This document shows positions 34,282 to 43,635 of a stretch of DNA of 64,000 bases, piece by piece; position 1 is the stretch's first letter, and every line of letters starts with the position of its first letter. Both the position numbers and the translations under genes were made by a program. The stretch covers positions 806,001 to 870,000 of the forward strand of contig NZ_JASZYE010000002.1 of NCBI RefSeq assembly GCF_030317145.1, given 5' to 3'. Origin of the DNA: Variovorax flavidus (GTDB lineage: Bacteria > Pseudomonadota > Gammaproteobacteria > Burkholderiales > Burkholderiaceae_C). The notes under the pieces were generated by a model, which ran no database searches, was not told the origin of the DNA, and saw only the letters and a program-made list of their open reading frames with translations.

Positions 34282-35280
34282 TCAATCGACGCCGATGTTC
34301 TTGTCGCGAATCACGCGGCCGTAGCGCGCGCGGTCGGTGTCGATCAGTGCCTTGAGTTCGGCCGGGCCGGTGCCGCGCGGGACCGCGCCCTGTTCCACGA
34401 GGGTCTGCCGCGTCTCGGCCACCGAGAGCACGCTCTTCACGTCGGCCGCCAGCTTGTCGACGATCGCCTGCGGCGTGCCTGCCGGCGCGAGCAGCCCGAT
34501 CCATGAGCCCGATTCGGCGTTGGGCACGCCCGCTTCGGCAAGCGTCGGCACGTCGGGCAAGGTGGGCGACCGGGCGCTGCCCGTGACCGCCAGGCCGCGC
34601 AGCTTGCCCGCCTTGATGTAGCTCGCGGATTCGAGGATGGAGGCGAACAGCACATCGACATGGCCGCCCATCAGGTCGGTCATCGCGGGCGTGCCACCCT
34701 TGTAAGGCACGTGCGTCATGCGCACGCCGGCTGCCGCCGCGAAGATCTCGCCGGTCAGGTGCGGCGAGCCGCCGCTGCCGGAACTGGCGAACATCAGCTT
34801 GTCGGGCGAGGCCTTGGCGAGCGTGACGAACTCCTTCACGTTCTTCGCCTGCACGCTGGGGCCGACCATCATCACGAACGGGAGTTCGGCCACCAGCGAC
34901 ACGGGCGCGAAGGCGCGGTCCGTGTCGTAGGGCATCTTCTTGTAGAGCGAGGGGTTGATGGACTGCGTGCCGACGTTGCCGATGAGCAGCGTGTAGCCGT
35001 CGGGCTTGGCCTTGGCGACCATCTCGGCGCCGACCAGCCCGGCCGCGCCTGCGCGGTTGTCGACCACCACGCCCTGGCCCCATTTCTGCGCGAGCTTCTG
35101 CGCCAGCAGCCGCGCGCCGAGATCGGTGCCGCCACCCGCGGGGAAGGGCACGACGATGGTGACCGTGCGGTTCGGGTAGCCCTCTGTCGCTGGCGCTGCT
35201 GGTGGCGTCTGCGCGTGGACGGCTGCGGCGCAGGCCAGCAGAAGGGGAAGGGCGCCAAGGCGCCGCAGGGAATGGCTCAT
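34282..35280 (-). CDS. Bug/TctC-type periplasmic solute-binding protein (3 of 3)
   Basis: 332 aa with signal peptide HSLRRLGALPLLLACAAAVHAQ. Blocks: PNRTVTIVVPFPAGGGTDLGARLLAQKLAQ, VVVDNRAGAAGLVG, FASSGSGGSPHLTGEIF, HVPYKGGTPAMTDL and LPDVPTLAEAGVPNAE. It is the first receptor after the dehydratase, so it is the best candidate for capturing the sugar acid on which the pathway acts. The start is the ATG at 35280. Confidence 0.92.
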   Translation of the reverse strand: MSHSLRRLGALPLLLACAAAVHAQTPPAAPATEGYPNRTVTIVVPFPAGGGTDLGARLLAQKLAQKWGQGVVVDNRAGAAGLVGAEMVAKAKPDGYTLLIGNVGTQSINPSLYKKMPYDTDRAFAPVSLVAELPFVMMVGPSVQAKNVKEFVTLAKASPDKLMFASSGSGGSPHLTGEIFAAAAGVRMTHVPYKGGTPAMTDLMGGHVDVLFASILESASYIKAGKLRGLAVTGSARSPTLPDVPTLAEAGVPNAESGSWIGLLAPAGTPQAIVDKLAADVKSVLSVAETRQTLVEQGAVPRGTGPAELKALIDTDRARYGRVIRDKNIGVD

Positions 35281-35324
35281 GTCTGTCTCGCTCCAGGTTT
35301 GAGGGATGCGGGCCGGCGGGCTGG

Positions 35325-37121
35325 TCAGTGGATCTCGGGCTCGCCCTCTGTCGGGGCGTTGCCTGTGTCCTCGCGGTAGTCCGGCGCCAGGAAGTCGAAG
35401 TCGCAGCCGGTGTCGGCCTGCTGCACGTGCTTGAGGTACATCACGCCGTAACCCCGGCTGAACTTGGGGATCGGCTTTTGCCACTCGGCGCGGCGGCGGG
35501 CGATCTCCTCGTCGCTCACCTGCATGTCGATGCGGCGAGCGTCAATGTCGAGCGTGACGAGGTCGCCGTCGCGCACCAGCGCCAGCGGGCCCCCCACATG
35601 CGATTCGGGCGTGACGTGCAGCACGCAGGCGCCGTAGCTGGTGCCGCTCATGCGCGCATCGCTGATGCGGACCATGTCGCGCACGCCTTCCTTCAGCAGC
35701 TTCTGCGGGATCGGCAACTGGCCCCATTCGGGCATGCCGGGCGCGCCCTGCGGGCCGGCGCTCTGCAGCACGATCACGCTGTCCTTCGTCACGGGCAGGG
35801 CAGGGTCGTCGATGCGCGCGGCGAGGTCGTCGTAGTTCCTGAAGACGACGGCCGGGCCGGTGTGGCGGCGCAGGTGGGCTTCCATCGCGGCGGGCTTGAT
35901 CACCGCGCCGTCGGGGGCGAGGTTGCCGTGCAGCACGGCGAGGCCGCCGCTTTCGAGCAGGGCTTCGGCGCGGGGGCGGATCACGTCGGCGTTGTAGGTG
36001 CGCGCGTCCCCGATGTTCTCGGCCAGCGTGCGGCCGTTGCAGGTGCGCTGGCTCCCGTCGATCAGGTCGCCCATCTCGCGCAGGAAGGCGCGCAGGCCGC
36101 CGGCGTAGAAGAAGTCTTCCATCAGGTACTTGCCGCCGGGGCGCAGGTTCGCGATGACCGGGGTGCTGCGCGCGAGTTCGTCGAAGCGCGCCAGGTCGAG
36201 CGCCACGCCGGCACGTCGCGCCATCGCGATCAGGTGGACGATGGCATTGGTCGAGCCGCCCAGGCCCAGCACCGCGGTGACCGCGTTGTCGAAGGACGCC
36301 GGCGTCAGGAAGTCGAGCGGCTTCAGGTCCTCCCACACCATCTCGACGATGCGCCGGCCGGTGTGCGTGGCCATCATCGCGTGGCGCGAATCCGGCGCCG
36401 GGATCGACGAGGCGCCGGGCAATGTCAGGCCCAGCACTTCGGCCGCGCTGGTCATGGTGCTGGCCGTGCCCATGGTCATGCAGGTACCGGGGGAGCGCGC
36501 GATGCCGTCCTCCACGTCCTGCCAGTCCTGCTCGCTGATGTTGCCGGCGCGCAGCTCGGCCCAGTACTTCCAGGTGTCGGAGCCGGAGCCGAGGAACTGG
36601 CCCTTGTAGTCGCCCCGCAGCATCGGCCCGGCGGGGACGAAGATGGTCGGCAGGTTCATGGCCAGCGCGCCCATCACCAGGCCCGGCGTGGTCTTGTCGC
36701 AGCCGCCCATCAGCACGCAGCCGTCGGCGGGGTAGGAGCGCAGCAGCTCCTCGGCCTCCATCGCGAGCAGGTTGCGGTAGAGCATCGTCGTCGGCTTCTG
36801 GAAGGCCTCGCCCAGGCTCATCGCCGGGATCTCCACCGGAAAGCCGCCCGCCTGCCACACACCACGCTTCACTTCCTCCGCACGCTGGCGGAAATGTGTG
36901 TGGCAGGAGTTCATGTCGCTCCAGGTGTTGAGGATGGCGATCACCGGCTTGCCCAGGTAGTCGTCGCGGGAGAGCCCCATCTGCGCCGTGCGCGAACGGT
37001 GGCCGAAGCTGCGCAGATCCTTAACGCCGTACCAGCGGTGGGAGCGGAGGTCCTCGGGCCTCTTGCGTTGCGCGGCGGACGAGGGTGTCGGGGTCGAGGT
37101 CGGGGAAAGCGGGTCGGTCAT
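35325..37121 (-). CDS. IlvD/EDD-family sugar-acid dehydratase, L-arabinonate dehydratase type
   Basis: 598 aa. Iron-sulfur ligands are visible as Cys73 ([10 protein letters not shown]), Cys141 ([10 protein letters not shown]) and Cys214 ([11 protein letters not shown]). Their spacing of 68 and 73 residues is that of the crystallised Rhizobium L-arabinonate dehydratase (Cys59/127/200), as I recall it. [19 protein letters not shown] and [19 protein letters not shown] are typical of that subgroup and not of branched-chain IlvD. It would dehydrate an aldonate to a 2-keto-3-deoxy acid. The start is the ATG at 37121. A LacI-type operator lies 43 bp upstream. Confidence 0.87.
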   Translation of the reverse strand: MTDPLSPTSTPTPSSAAQRKRPEDLRSHRWYGVKDLRSFGHRSRTAQMGLSRDDYLGKPVIAILNTWSDMNSCHTHFRQRAEEVKRGVWQAGGFPVEIPAMSLGEAFQKPTTMLYRNLLAMEAEELLRSYPADGCVLMGGCDKTTPGLVMGALAMNLPTIFVPAGPMLRGDYKGQFLGSGSDTWKYWAELRAGNISEQDWQDVEDGIARSPGTCMTMGTASTMTSAAEVLGLTLPGASSIPAPDSRHAMMATHTGRRIVEMVWEDLKPLDFLTPASFDNAVTAVLGLGGSTNAIVHLIAMARRAGVALDLARFDELARSTPVIANLRPGGKYLMEDFFYAGGLRAFLREMGDLIDGSQRTCNGRTLAENIGDARTYNADVIRPRAEALLESGGLAVLHGNLAPDGAVIKPAAMEAHLRRHTGPAVVFRNYDDLAARIDDPALPVTKDSVIVLQSAGPQGAPGMPEWGQLPIPQKLLKEGVRDMVRISDARMSGTSYGACVLHVTPESHVGGPLALVRDGDLVTLDIDARRIDMQVSDEEIARRRAEWQKPIPKFSRGYGVMYLKHVQQADTGCDFDFLAPDYREDTGNAPTEGEPEIH

Positions 37122-37163
37122 GGGTTTGTCTCTCCGCGCCTTCCGGCTGGATGCCGGGATAAA

Positions 37164-37179
37164 ATGTTAGCGCTGTCAT
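37164..37179. promoter_or_regulatory. LacI-type operator before the dehydratase operon
   Basis: ATGTTAGCGCTGTCAT is a near-perfect palindrome around the central CG typical of LacI-family sites. It differs in two positions from the site at 38285-38300 when both are read in the same sense. It lies between the end of the LacI gene and the dehydratase, 43-58 bp upstream of the latter. Confidence 0.7.
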
Positions 37180-37245
37180 TTCATCATAAGACCGATTCCG
37201 GCATGCGGTCAACAGGGTATTCGCGGCCGGTCCGGCGCGCGACCG

Positions 37246-38283
37246 TCAGGCGCTGGCGCGCTCGACGAGCGAGAAGCCGAGGTCGACGACCTTCTGTTCG
37301 ACGGGCCGGCCCTCGGCGCGATCGATGATGAACCGGGCGGCCTGCCGGCCGATGGCGGTGCCGTCGATGCGCACGGTCGATATGGCGGGATGCGCGTGCT
37401 GCGCGAACCCGAGATCGCCGAAACCCATCGCGGCGATGTCCTGCGGCACGCGTATTCCGCGCGCCTGCGCCTCGGTGATGACGCCGTGGGCGAGCGCGTC
37501 CGAACTGCAGACCACCACATCGATATCGGGAAGCTCGGCGAGCAGTTCCGCCAATGCCGCCCGGCCGCTCCCGAGCGTGGTGGGCGCCGGGACGCTGCAG
37601 ATCCGGGGCTGCCGGCCGCCCAGCGCCGTCCAGGCCTGCTCGAATCCTGCGCGGCGCAGATTCGCCCGCTGGTCGTCCCCGGTGATCACCGCGGGGCGGC
37701 GGTATCCCTTGTCATAAAGGAATTTGGCGATGTCAGTGCCTACTTTCTCATGGGAAAAGCCCACGAGCATGTCCACCGGTGTGGGCGTCAGATCCCAGGT
37801 CTCGACCACCGGGATGCCCGATGCCAAGAGCCGCCGCCGCCCTTCGGCCGAACGCATGATCCCGGTCAGCACGATCCCGTCGGGGCGTCGGCCGACGATG
37901 GCGTCGATCAGCGCGTCCTCCCGGGAGTTGTGATAGCCGGCCTGTCCCAGCATCAGCTGGTAGCCGGACTCGGCCAGCGCCTCGGTCAACGCCTGGATCG
38001 TCTCCAGGAACACCGGCCCCGCGATGGTCGGCACCAGCGCGGCCACCAGCCGGCTGCGGTTGGAAGCCAGCCCGCCCGCCAGCAGATTGGGCACGTAGCC
38101 CGTGCGCTCGACGGCCAGGCGCACCTTCTCGCGCGTCTTCGGCGACACGAGATCCGGCGAATTGAGCGCCCGCGACACGGTGATCGCGGACACCCCCGCG
38201 AGCTTGGACACGTCGTCGAGGGTGATGCCGCCGCTGCTGCGGCGCGTCGGGCGGGGAGAGGAATCTTGGGTCACGACATTCAA
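37246..38283 (-). CDS. LacI-family repressor of the sugar-acid cluster
   Basis: 345 aa. The DNA-binding domain has ITLDDVSKLAGVSAITVSRALNSPDLVSPKTREKV (about 20-54) and hinge helix PNLLAGGLASNRS; a periplasmic-binding-protein-like effector domain follows (GPVFLETIQALTEALAESGYQ..., GFGDLGFAQHAHPAISTVRID). It resembles the gluconate-type GntR branch. The open frame starts with TTG at 38283; a GTG at 38274 is the alternative. The operator at 38285-38300 touches the TTG, so the start or the mode of translation is unusual. The dehydratase operon follows on the same strand. Confidence 0.88.
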   Translation of the reverse strand: MNVVTQDSSPRPTRRSSGGITLDDVSKLAGVSAITVSRALNSPDLVSPKTREKVRLAVERTGYVPNLLAGGLASNRSRLVAALVPTIAGPVFLETIQALTEALAESGYQLMLGQAGYHNSREDALIDAIVGRRPDGIVLTGIMRSAEGRRRLLASGIPVVETWDLTPTPVDMLVGFSHEKVGTDIAKFLYDKGYRRPAVITGDDQRANLRRAGFEQAWTALGGRQPRICSVPAPTTLGSGRAALAELLAELPDIDVVVCSSDALAHGVITEAQARGIRVPQDIAAMGFGDLGFAQHAHPAISTVRIDGTAIGRQAARFIIDRAEGRPVEQKVVDLGFSLVERASA

Positions 38284-38284
38284 A

Positions 38285-38300
38285 ATGTCGGCGCTAACAT
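38285..38300. promoter_or_regulatory. LacI-type operator abutting the lacI-type gene
   Basis: On the gene's strand the site reads ATGTTAGCGCCGACAT, nearly identical to the site before the dehydratase. It ends one base before the TTG start codon, so the repressor gene is probably self-regulated, and its ribosome site must either lie in the operator or not exist. Confidence 0.65.
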
Positions 38301-38329
38301 CAGCGCCGATCGCTGGATTATGGGCGAGC

Positions 38330-38797
38330 CTAGAGGTCCAGGTCGCTCAGTCCTGGATGGTCGTCCGGCCGCCGTCCCAGGGGCCAGAAGAACTTGCGCT
38401 CGCTCTCCTTGATCGGCAGGTCATTGATGCTCGCGTGGCGACGCACCATCAACCCCGCCTCGTTGAATTCCCAGTTCTCGTTGCCGTAGCTGCGGAACCA
38501 GTGGCCCGAGTCGTCGTGCCATTCGTACGCGAAGCGCACCGCGATGCGCGGGCCGCCGAAGGTCCAGAGTTCCTTGATGAGCCGGTAGTCCAGTTCGCGT
38601 GCCCACTTGCGTTCGAGGAATGCCTGCGCCGCGGCCCGGCCGACCAGGAACTCCGCGCGATTGCGCCAGCGCGTGTCTTCGCTGTAGGCGAGCGCCACGC
38701 GAGCCGGCTCGCGCGAGTTCCAGCCGTCTTCGGCCAGGCGCACTTTCTGCACGGCGGTTTCGTGGGTGAAGGGAGGAAGCGGAGGGCGGGTGTCCAT
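38330..38797 (-). CDS. DUF1348 / NTF2-like protein
   Basis: 155 aa. It fits the DUF1348 family of small NTF2-fold proteins: [81 protein letters not shown] and [15 protein letters not shown]. These are cytoplasmic and of unknown role. The ATG at 38797 gives the usual family start. It stands just upstream of the LacI gene region on the same strand. Confidence 0.85.
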   Translation of the reverse strand: MDTRPPLPPFTHETAVQKVRLAEDGWNSREPARVALAYSEDTRWRNRAEFLVGRAAAQAFLERKWARELDYRLIKELWTFGGPRIAVRFAYEWHDDSGHWFRSYGNENWEFNEAGLMVRRHASINDLPIKESERKFFWPLGRRPDDHPGLSDLDL

Positions 38798-38883
38798 GGC
38801 GAATCCTTGTGCGGGTCGGTTGGAAAGATGGAGTGGTCGGGCCTGTCCACGGCTGCTCGAGGCGCGGCAGCGTGGTGCCGCGT

Positions 38884-39252
38884 TCAGCCCAGATCGAACT
38901 CGGCGGTGAAGGCCACGCAAAACTCCGGCGTGCCGCTGATCGACAGCGTGACTGTGTGCCGCGGCGTCGCCGGCGGGCTCGTCCGCACGCGCACGCGGAG
39001 CGTTTCCTCGTCGAACTCGATCGTCTCGGGCACGGCGATCTCCTGCATGCCCTGCAGGTCGTAGTCCCAGTCGCCGCCGTCGCCCACCGGGCCCCTGCGT
39101 CCGGCAAAGGCTGCGTGCGCCCATTCCAGCACCTGCCCGATCTCGGCATGCACGGCTGCGACATGCTGGGGACCGGTGGTGGCCATGGCATCGAACACGC
39201 CGATGCCCTCGGAGTCCTCGCTGTAGTCGAAATCCAGATATTTCAATGTCAT
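38884..39252 (-). CDS. Hypothetical protein, 122 aa
   Basis: A soluble acidic protein starting [20 protein letters not shown] (exact start [13 protein letters not shown]). The middle has a Gly-rich loop and the second half is beta-rich ([25 protein letters not shown]). There is no signal peptide. Similar small proteins appear next to unrelated genes in proteobacteria, but I recognise no named family. It is probably co-transcribed with the DUF1348 gene 86 bp downstream. Confidence 0.6.
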   Translation of the reverse strand: MTLKYLDFDYSEDSEGIGVFDAMATTGPQHVAAVHAEIGQVLEWAHAAFAGRRGPVGDGGDWDYDLQGMQEIAVPETIEFDEETLRVRVRTSPPATPRHTVTLSISGTPEFCVAFTAEFDLG

Positions 39253-39406
39253 CCGGCCGAAGCTACATCAAATCGGGGCGGGGCCGGAATCGCTGCGATG
39301 GCCCCCGCCGCCGCATGGGACGGCGCTTATACATCTTTTGCATGCAGGAACCTGAGAGGGAGAATGGTTGCAGACTTCGGCGGGCGATTCTGCGAACCTT
39401 GGGCCC

Positions 39407-39745
39407 ATGAACACCGAAGCCCTTCCCCTGCCCCTGTCGAAGTTCATCGCCTCGTGGTTTGCCTCTGCATGCGTCGAGCCGGGGCCGGGAACGCACCGTC
39501 ACATCGATATTCCGTCGGCGTTTTCGGCAGCGCAGGCCGCCGCGGTGCTCGATCTCGAATCGATGGCCTTGCAGGACGGCGCCGCGGCCGAGCGCCGGCT
39601 GCGCGAATGGACTCCTTCGGTCTTCAGCCGTGCCCAGGCCCGGTGCGTTCATGAGCTTCTGTCCCTGGACCCCCGGGAATTGCGCGCCACGCTCGTCGAC
39701 GCGATGGAGCCATGTGAACTGCGGGATCGCTTGGTGATCGCGTAG
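39407..39745 (+). CDS. Hypothetical protein, 112 aa
   Basis: A soluble protein with a hydrophobic N-terminal third (LPLSKFIASWFASACVEPG) and a helical, Leu/Arg-rich remainder (ARCVHELLSLDPRELRATLVDAM). No family was recognised. The start at 39407 is the first ATG in frame after the promoter region. Its stop is 6 bp from the stop of the convergent SulP gene. Confidence 0.55.
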   Translation: MNTEALPLPLSKFIASWFASACVEPGPGTHRHIDIPSAFSAAQAAAVLDLESMALQDGAAAERRLREWTPSVFSRAQARCVHELLSLDPRELRATLVDAMEPCELRDRLVIA

Positions 39746-39751
39746 GCCGCC

Positions 39752-41542
39752 TCAACGCTCCTTGTCTTCCCAGTCCACCCATTCCACCGGATGGGTCTCG
39801 AGGTAATGGCCCACGGCGGCACCGATGGTCGGAAAGAACGCCGCCTCCCCCAGTCGCGCGAAGAGTCCGAAGCGCTTCAGCTTGTCCTTGACGGGGTCCT
39901 TCATCTCGGCGATGCACAGCTGGATGCCCGCCGCGTGCAAGGCCTGGTCGAGTTCGGCCAGCATGTCGGCCGAGGTCACGTCCACGCTCGTGACCGGCTC
40001 CGCCGCAACGACTAGCCAGCGCACTGGCGTCGGCGATGCAGCCACCGCATTGAGCACCCGGTCCTGGAAGAGTTCGGCGTTGGCGAAGAACAAGGGCGCA
40101 TCCCAGCGGAACAGCACCAGGCCCGGAATCAGCCGCGCATCGGGATAACGCGTGATGTCGTGGTAGCCCTTGACGCGGTCGGCGCGCCCCAGGACCGCCG
40201 AGTAGGGGCGCCACGCATCCCAGAGGAATTCGACGACGGCGACCACGATGGCCAGGCCGATGCCCTGGATCGCGCCCAGCACGGCCACACCCGCCGTGCA
40301 GACGATCGACAGCCAGAACTCCCAGCGCTGGATGCGATAGATCCGCCGCAGATCCGCGATCTCGATCAGCCCGATCGCAGACGCGATCACTACGGCGGCC
40401 AGCGCGCTGGAGGGCAGGTTCTTCAGCAGGTCCGGCGCCACCACCAGCAGCAGGGCAACGGCCAGCGCGCCGACGACGCCGGTCAGCTGGGTCCTGGCGC
40501 CTGCGGCCTCTGCCACGGGCGTCCGCGACGAACTGCTGCTGACCGGAAAGCCCTGGAAGAAGCCCGCGGCCAGGTTGGCAGCGCCGAGCGCCACCATTTC
40601 CTGGTTCGGGTCGACATAGGTCCGCGTCCGCGCCGCATAGACACGCGACAGGACGCTGGTGTCGGCGAACGAGACGAGCGCCACGGCGCAGCCGCCGATC
40701 AGGACGGGGGCGATGTCCGCCCGCGTGATCCACGGGATGGTGAACGACGGCAGGCCCTGGGGCAGGGCGCCGAGCACGGACACGCCGGCGCGTGAAGCAA
40801 GGTCCAGCACGGCCACGGCGATGGTCGCGGCCACCACGGCGATCAGGATTCCCGGCAGCCGCTTGCTGCGCTTGAGCAGCAGGATGAGCGCGAGCGTGCC
40901 TGCGCCGACCGCGAAGGCGGCCCAGTTGATCTTTCCATCCGTCACGGCGGCGGCGATGGACTGCAGGTTCCGCAACGGCCCGTCGCCGTCGATCGAGAAG
41001 CCCAGCAGCTTGGGCAACTGGCTGATCAACACCGTCAACGCGATGCCGTTCATGTAGCCGTAGCGGATCGGCTTGGACAGAAGCTCGGTGACGAAGCCCA
41101 GTCGCGCGATGCCGGCGAGGATGCACACGGCGCCCGACACGATCGCCATCATGGCCGCGAGGGCGATCGCGCGCCGCGGGTCGCCGCCGGAAAGCGGCAG
41201 CACGACGGCGAGGATGACGGCGGCCAGTGACGAATCCGGGCCCAGCACCAGGATCCGGCTGGGGCCGAACAGCGCGTAGGCGATCAGCGGAACGATGGTC
41301 GCGTACAACCCGTAGATGCCGGGGACGCCCGACGCCACCGCGTAGGCAATGCCGACGGGCACCAGCATCGTGGTCAGCACCAGTCCGGCCACGATGTCGT
41401 GCCGCAGCCAGGCCATCTGGTAGGCGCGCAGCGTGCCGAGTCCCGGAAGCCATCGCGACCAGCCGCTCTGGTCGGCGGCCTTCGCCCGCCGCGCAATCCG
41501 GCCCGGCTCCGGGAGGGGGGACGGAAGATCCGGCTTGCTCAT
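39752..41542 (-). CDS. SulP-family anion transporter with STAS domain
   Basis: 596 aa. The membrane domain of 10 or more helices carries the SulP signature region (LVLTTMLVPVGIAYAVASGVPGIYGLYATI), and the C-terminal cytoplasmic STAS domain (about 440-560) has VRWLVVAAEPVTSVDVTSADMLAELD. SulP proteins move sulfate, bicarbonate or organic anions; the substrate cannot be read here. It starts 3 bp after the chagasin-like gene stop, so it belongs to the protease-inhibitor transcript. Confidence 0.92.
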   Translation of the reverse strand: MSKPDLPSPLPEPGRIARRAKAADQSGWSRWLPGLGTLRAYQMAWLRHDIVAGLVLTTMLVPVGIAYAVASGVPGIYGLYATIVPLIAYALFGPSRILVLGPDSSLAAVILAVVLPLSGGDPRRAIALAAMMAIVSGAVCILAGIARLGFVTELLSKPIRYGYMNGIALTVLISQLPKLLGFSIDGDGPLRNLQSIAAAVTDGKINWAAFAVGAGTLALILLLKRSKRLPGILIAVVAATIAVAVLDLASRAGVSVLGALPQGLPSFTIPWITRADIAPVLIGGCAVALVSFADTSVLSRVYAARTRTYVDPNQEMVALGAANLAAGFFQGFPVSSSSSRTPVAEAAGARTQLTGVVGALAVALLLVVAPDLLKNLPSSALAAVVIASAIGLIEIADLRRIYRIQRWEFWLSIVCTAGVAVLGAIQGIGLAIVVAVVEFLWDAWRPYSAVLGRADRVKGYHDITRYPDARLIPGLVLFRWDAPLFFANAELFQDRVLNAVAASPTPVRWLVVAAEPVTSVDVTSADMLAELDQALHAAGIQLCIAEMKDPVKDKLKRFGLFARLGEAAFFPTIGAAVGHYLETHPVEWVDWEDKER

Positions 41543-41545
41543 CCG

Positions 41546-41836
41546 CTAGCGCGCGTCGACCTCGATCACCTGCGTCTCTATCGGCGTCGTCTCCCAGCGC
41601 CGCTTGAGCTGGAATGAAAGCTCGAAATGCCCGGCGGCGGAGGCGCGCAGGTGAAAGACCTGCGTGCCCCCGTCACCGATGGCGGCCGTTGCCGGCTGCC
41701 TGAAGTCGCTCCCCAGGAGCTGCACTCCGTCGGGAGGCGACGGCAGTTCCCAGATGTAGCCGGTCGACGGCGTGGCGCCCAGTTCCACGTCGAACGGGGT
41801 GCCCACCGCGACCGTCAACTTCCGGGAAGTGCTCAT
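41546..41836 (-). CDS. Chagasin-family (I42) cysteine-protease inhibitor
   Basis: 96 aa. The three inhibitory loops of chagasin are visible: TPSTGYIW (22-29, the NPTTGY-type loop), GDGGTQVF (54-61) and KRRW (78-81, the RPW-type loop). Chagasins block papain-like (C1) proteases by wedging into the active site. No signal peptide is present, so it acts in the cytoplasm. Its ATG directly follows the stop codon of a C1 protease gene with no gap, which ties inhibitor synthesis to its likely target. Confidence 0.87.
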   Translation of the reverse strand: MSTSRKLTVAVGTPFDVELGATPSTGYIWELPSPPDGVQLLGSDFRQPATAAIGDGGTQVFHLRASAAGHFELSFQLKRRWETTPIETQVIEVDAR

Positions 41837-43522
41837 TCAGGCATACCACTTGTGATACATCGCGGAGTCGGTGCCCTCGACGAAGCAGTCGAGCCGGCCC
41901 GATGCCCACGAACTCACGCCGACACCCGAGGACAGCAGTCCGCCGAGATCTTCTTCACCGCTCCACGCGGAACCGTTCCACCACTTGTGCATCATGCGGA
42001 AGTTGACGCCTGGATAGAAGACGTCGATTCGATTGGGTCCCCATGATTCTGCGCCCGGATCACCGCCCACGTAGCCCTGCAGGTTCTCCCAGCCATGCCA
42101 GCCGGTGCCGTCCCACCAGCGGTGATAGAGATGGCTGTCAGTGCCCTTGGCGAAGCAGTCGAGCCGGTTTGCGGCCCACGACGACACGGCCGGCGCGGAG
42201 TCGATGACGCCGCCGAGGCTCTCCCAGCCGTGCCAGCTGACGCCGTCCCACCACAGGTGCCACATCGCCGAATCCATGCCGCGTGCGAACACGTCGATCC
42301 GGTTCGGGCCCCACGACACCGCACAGGGGGCGGACGACAGCGTCCCGCCCAGGCTCTCCCAGCCGCTCCAGCCGCCCTGGAACCACTTGTGATACAGCTT
42401 GTGGTCCGTGCCCACGGCGAAGATGTCGAGCCGGCCCGAGGCCCACGAGCAGATGGCGGGCGCGTCGTGGATGACGCCACCCAGGCTCTCCCACCCGCGC
42501 CATGCGACGCCGTCCCACCAGCGGTGCCAGACCGCCGAGTCGGTGCCCCGTGCGACGACGTCGATGCGATTGGCCGCCCATGAGACCGCGCTGGGCTTGG
42601 AGGTGATGACGCCGCCCAGGCTTTCGTAGCCGTGCCATCCGGGCGGTGCCGCCGGAAGCACGACACCTTGCGCGGTGGCGAAGGGGTAGGCGTCGAACTT
42701 GCACTCGCCATAGCCGATCTTGAAGAAGCCCGCGTTGCCCCAGCCCGTGCCCCAGGAGTTCTTGCAGATCCAGCATTGCTCGGCTTCGGAATAGCCGATG
42801 ACCTCGACGCAATGCCCGCCGACGTAGTTGCCCGTCAGGTGGTGATACACGCCGCTGGCGTAGGAATAGAAATCGTCGTACACGTCGAAGGACGCGGAGC
42901 AGGGGCCGACGTTGCTCAGGTAGTTCTTGCGGTCGGTGATGTTGCTCAGGCTGCCGTGCGAGGTGATCTTCACCGCGGAGGACCGGTTCTGGACGTTGAC
43001 GCAATGAGGGATCCACAAGTGCGTCGCAGGGTCGGTCTTGGGCGGACTGTCGAAGGCCGTCATGTACGGGAAAGCGGCATCGGGCAGGACGCCTCGCGAC
43101 TGGATCTGCGCCAGGCAGTCATCGGCGTACCAGCCGCCGCAACTCGCGCCGTGCGAGGAACAGAAGTGCGAATCGGCTTCGGACAGGTCGAGCAGTTGGC
43201 CCTTCTCGATCGAAGCCATCGACTCGACCAGCGCGGTGCAGCAGAACGACACGCAGGAGCCGCACTGCTTCTGGTCTTTCACCGAAGTCACGTGATTCCC
43301 GTTGTGGCTTCGCCAGTCCACCGCGGGGGCGAAGGCCGGCGCTGCAGCGGCCTGCAGGCTCGGGGCCGCCGCGGCGGCCATCACGGAAGGCGGAATGATG
43401 TTGCCGAGCAATGCCTTCTTCTGGTCATCGCTCAGGAGCGAGTGCGGCGTTTGTCGGGCCTGCCATCGCGCCTTCGATTGAGTGATGTTCGCGGAGAGTG
43501 TCTTGATGTCGATAGTTGGCAT
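41837..43522 (-). CDS. Papain-like (C1) cysteine protease with six C-terminal lectin-like repeats
   Basis: 561 aa. The N-terminal segment (1-65) may be a propeptide. The C1 catalytic domain has oxyanion Gln84 and nucleophile Cys90 in [13 protein letters not shown], His237 in [10 protein letters not shown] and Asn255 in KNSWGTGWG; many extra Cys suggest disulfides. Residues 296-561 hold six repeats of about 45 residues (GWESLGG...SWA.NRIDVFA.GTDS..YHRWW), like PLL/DUF346 beta-propeller lectins. No Sec signal is seen. I chose the ATG at 43522 for its GGAG at good spacing; 43546 is upstream in frame. The inhibitor gene follows immediately. Confidence 0.9.
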   Translation of the reverse strand: MPTIDIKTLSANITQSKARWQARQTPHSLLSDDQKKALLGNIIPPSVMAAAAAPSLQAAAAPAFAPAVDWRSHNGNHVTSVKDQKQCGSCVSFCCTALVESMASIEKGQLLDLSEADSHFCSSHGASCGGWYADDCLAQIQSRGVLPDAAFPYMTAFDSPPKTDPATHLWIPHCVNVQNRSSAVKITSHGSLSNITDRKNYLSNVGPCSASFDVYDDFYSYASGVYHHLTGNYVGGHCVEVIGYSEAEQCWICKNSWGTGWGNAGFFKIGYGECKFDAYPFATAQGVVLPAAPPGWHGYESLGGVITSKPSAVSWAANRIDVVARGTDSAVWHRWWDGVAWRGWESLGGVIHDAPAICSWASGRLDIFAVGTDHKLYHKWFQGGWSGWESLGGTLSSAPCAVSWGPNRIDVFARGMDSAMWHLWWDGVSWHGWESLGGVIDSAPAVSSWAANRLDCFAKGTDSHLYHRWWDGTGWHGWENLQGYVGGDPGAESWGPNRIDVFYPGVNFRMMHKWWNGSAWSGEEDLGGLLSSGVGVSSWASGRLDCFVEGTDSAMYHKWYA

Positions 43523-43635
43523 AGGGACTCCATGGATTGGTTGCAATCGTCACGTCGAGTCCGTGCCCTCCGCCATGGATGCGGCACGGAAGTTGGAGGC
43601 CCCCGCCCGTCATCCTCAGCCTCCCATCAGGGATG

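Noticed and set aside
35202..37328. A 708-codon plus-strand frame opposite the dehydratase
   Set aside because: Shadow of a GC-rich gene; the three iron-sulfur Cys of the dehydratase are on the minus strand.
39345..39375. CCTGAGAGGG resembling part of a TPP riboswitch
   Set aside because: The other conserved TPP elements and the expected stems are missing, and no thiamine gene follows.
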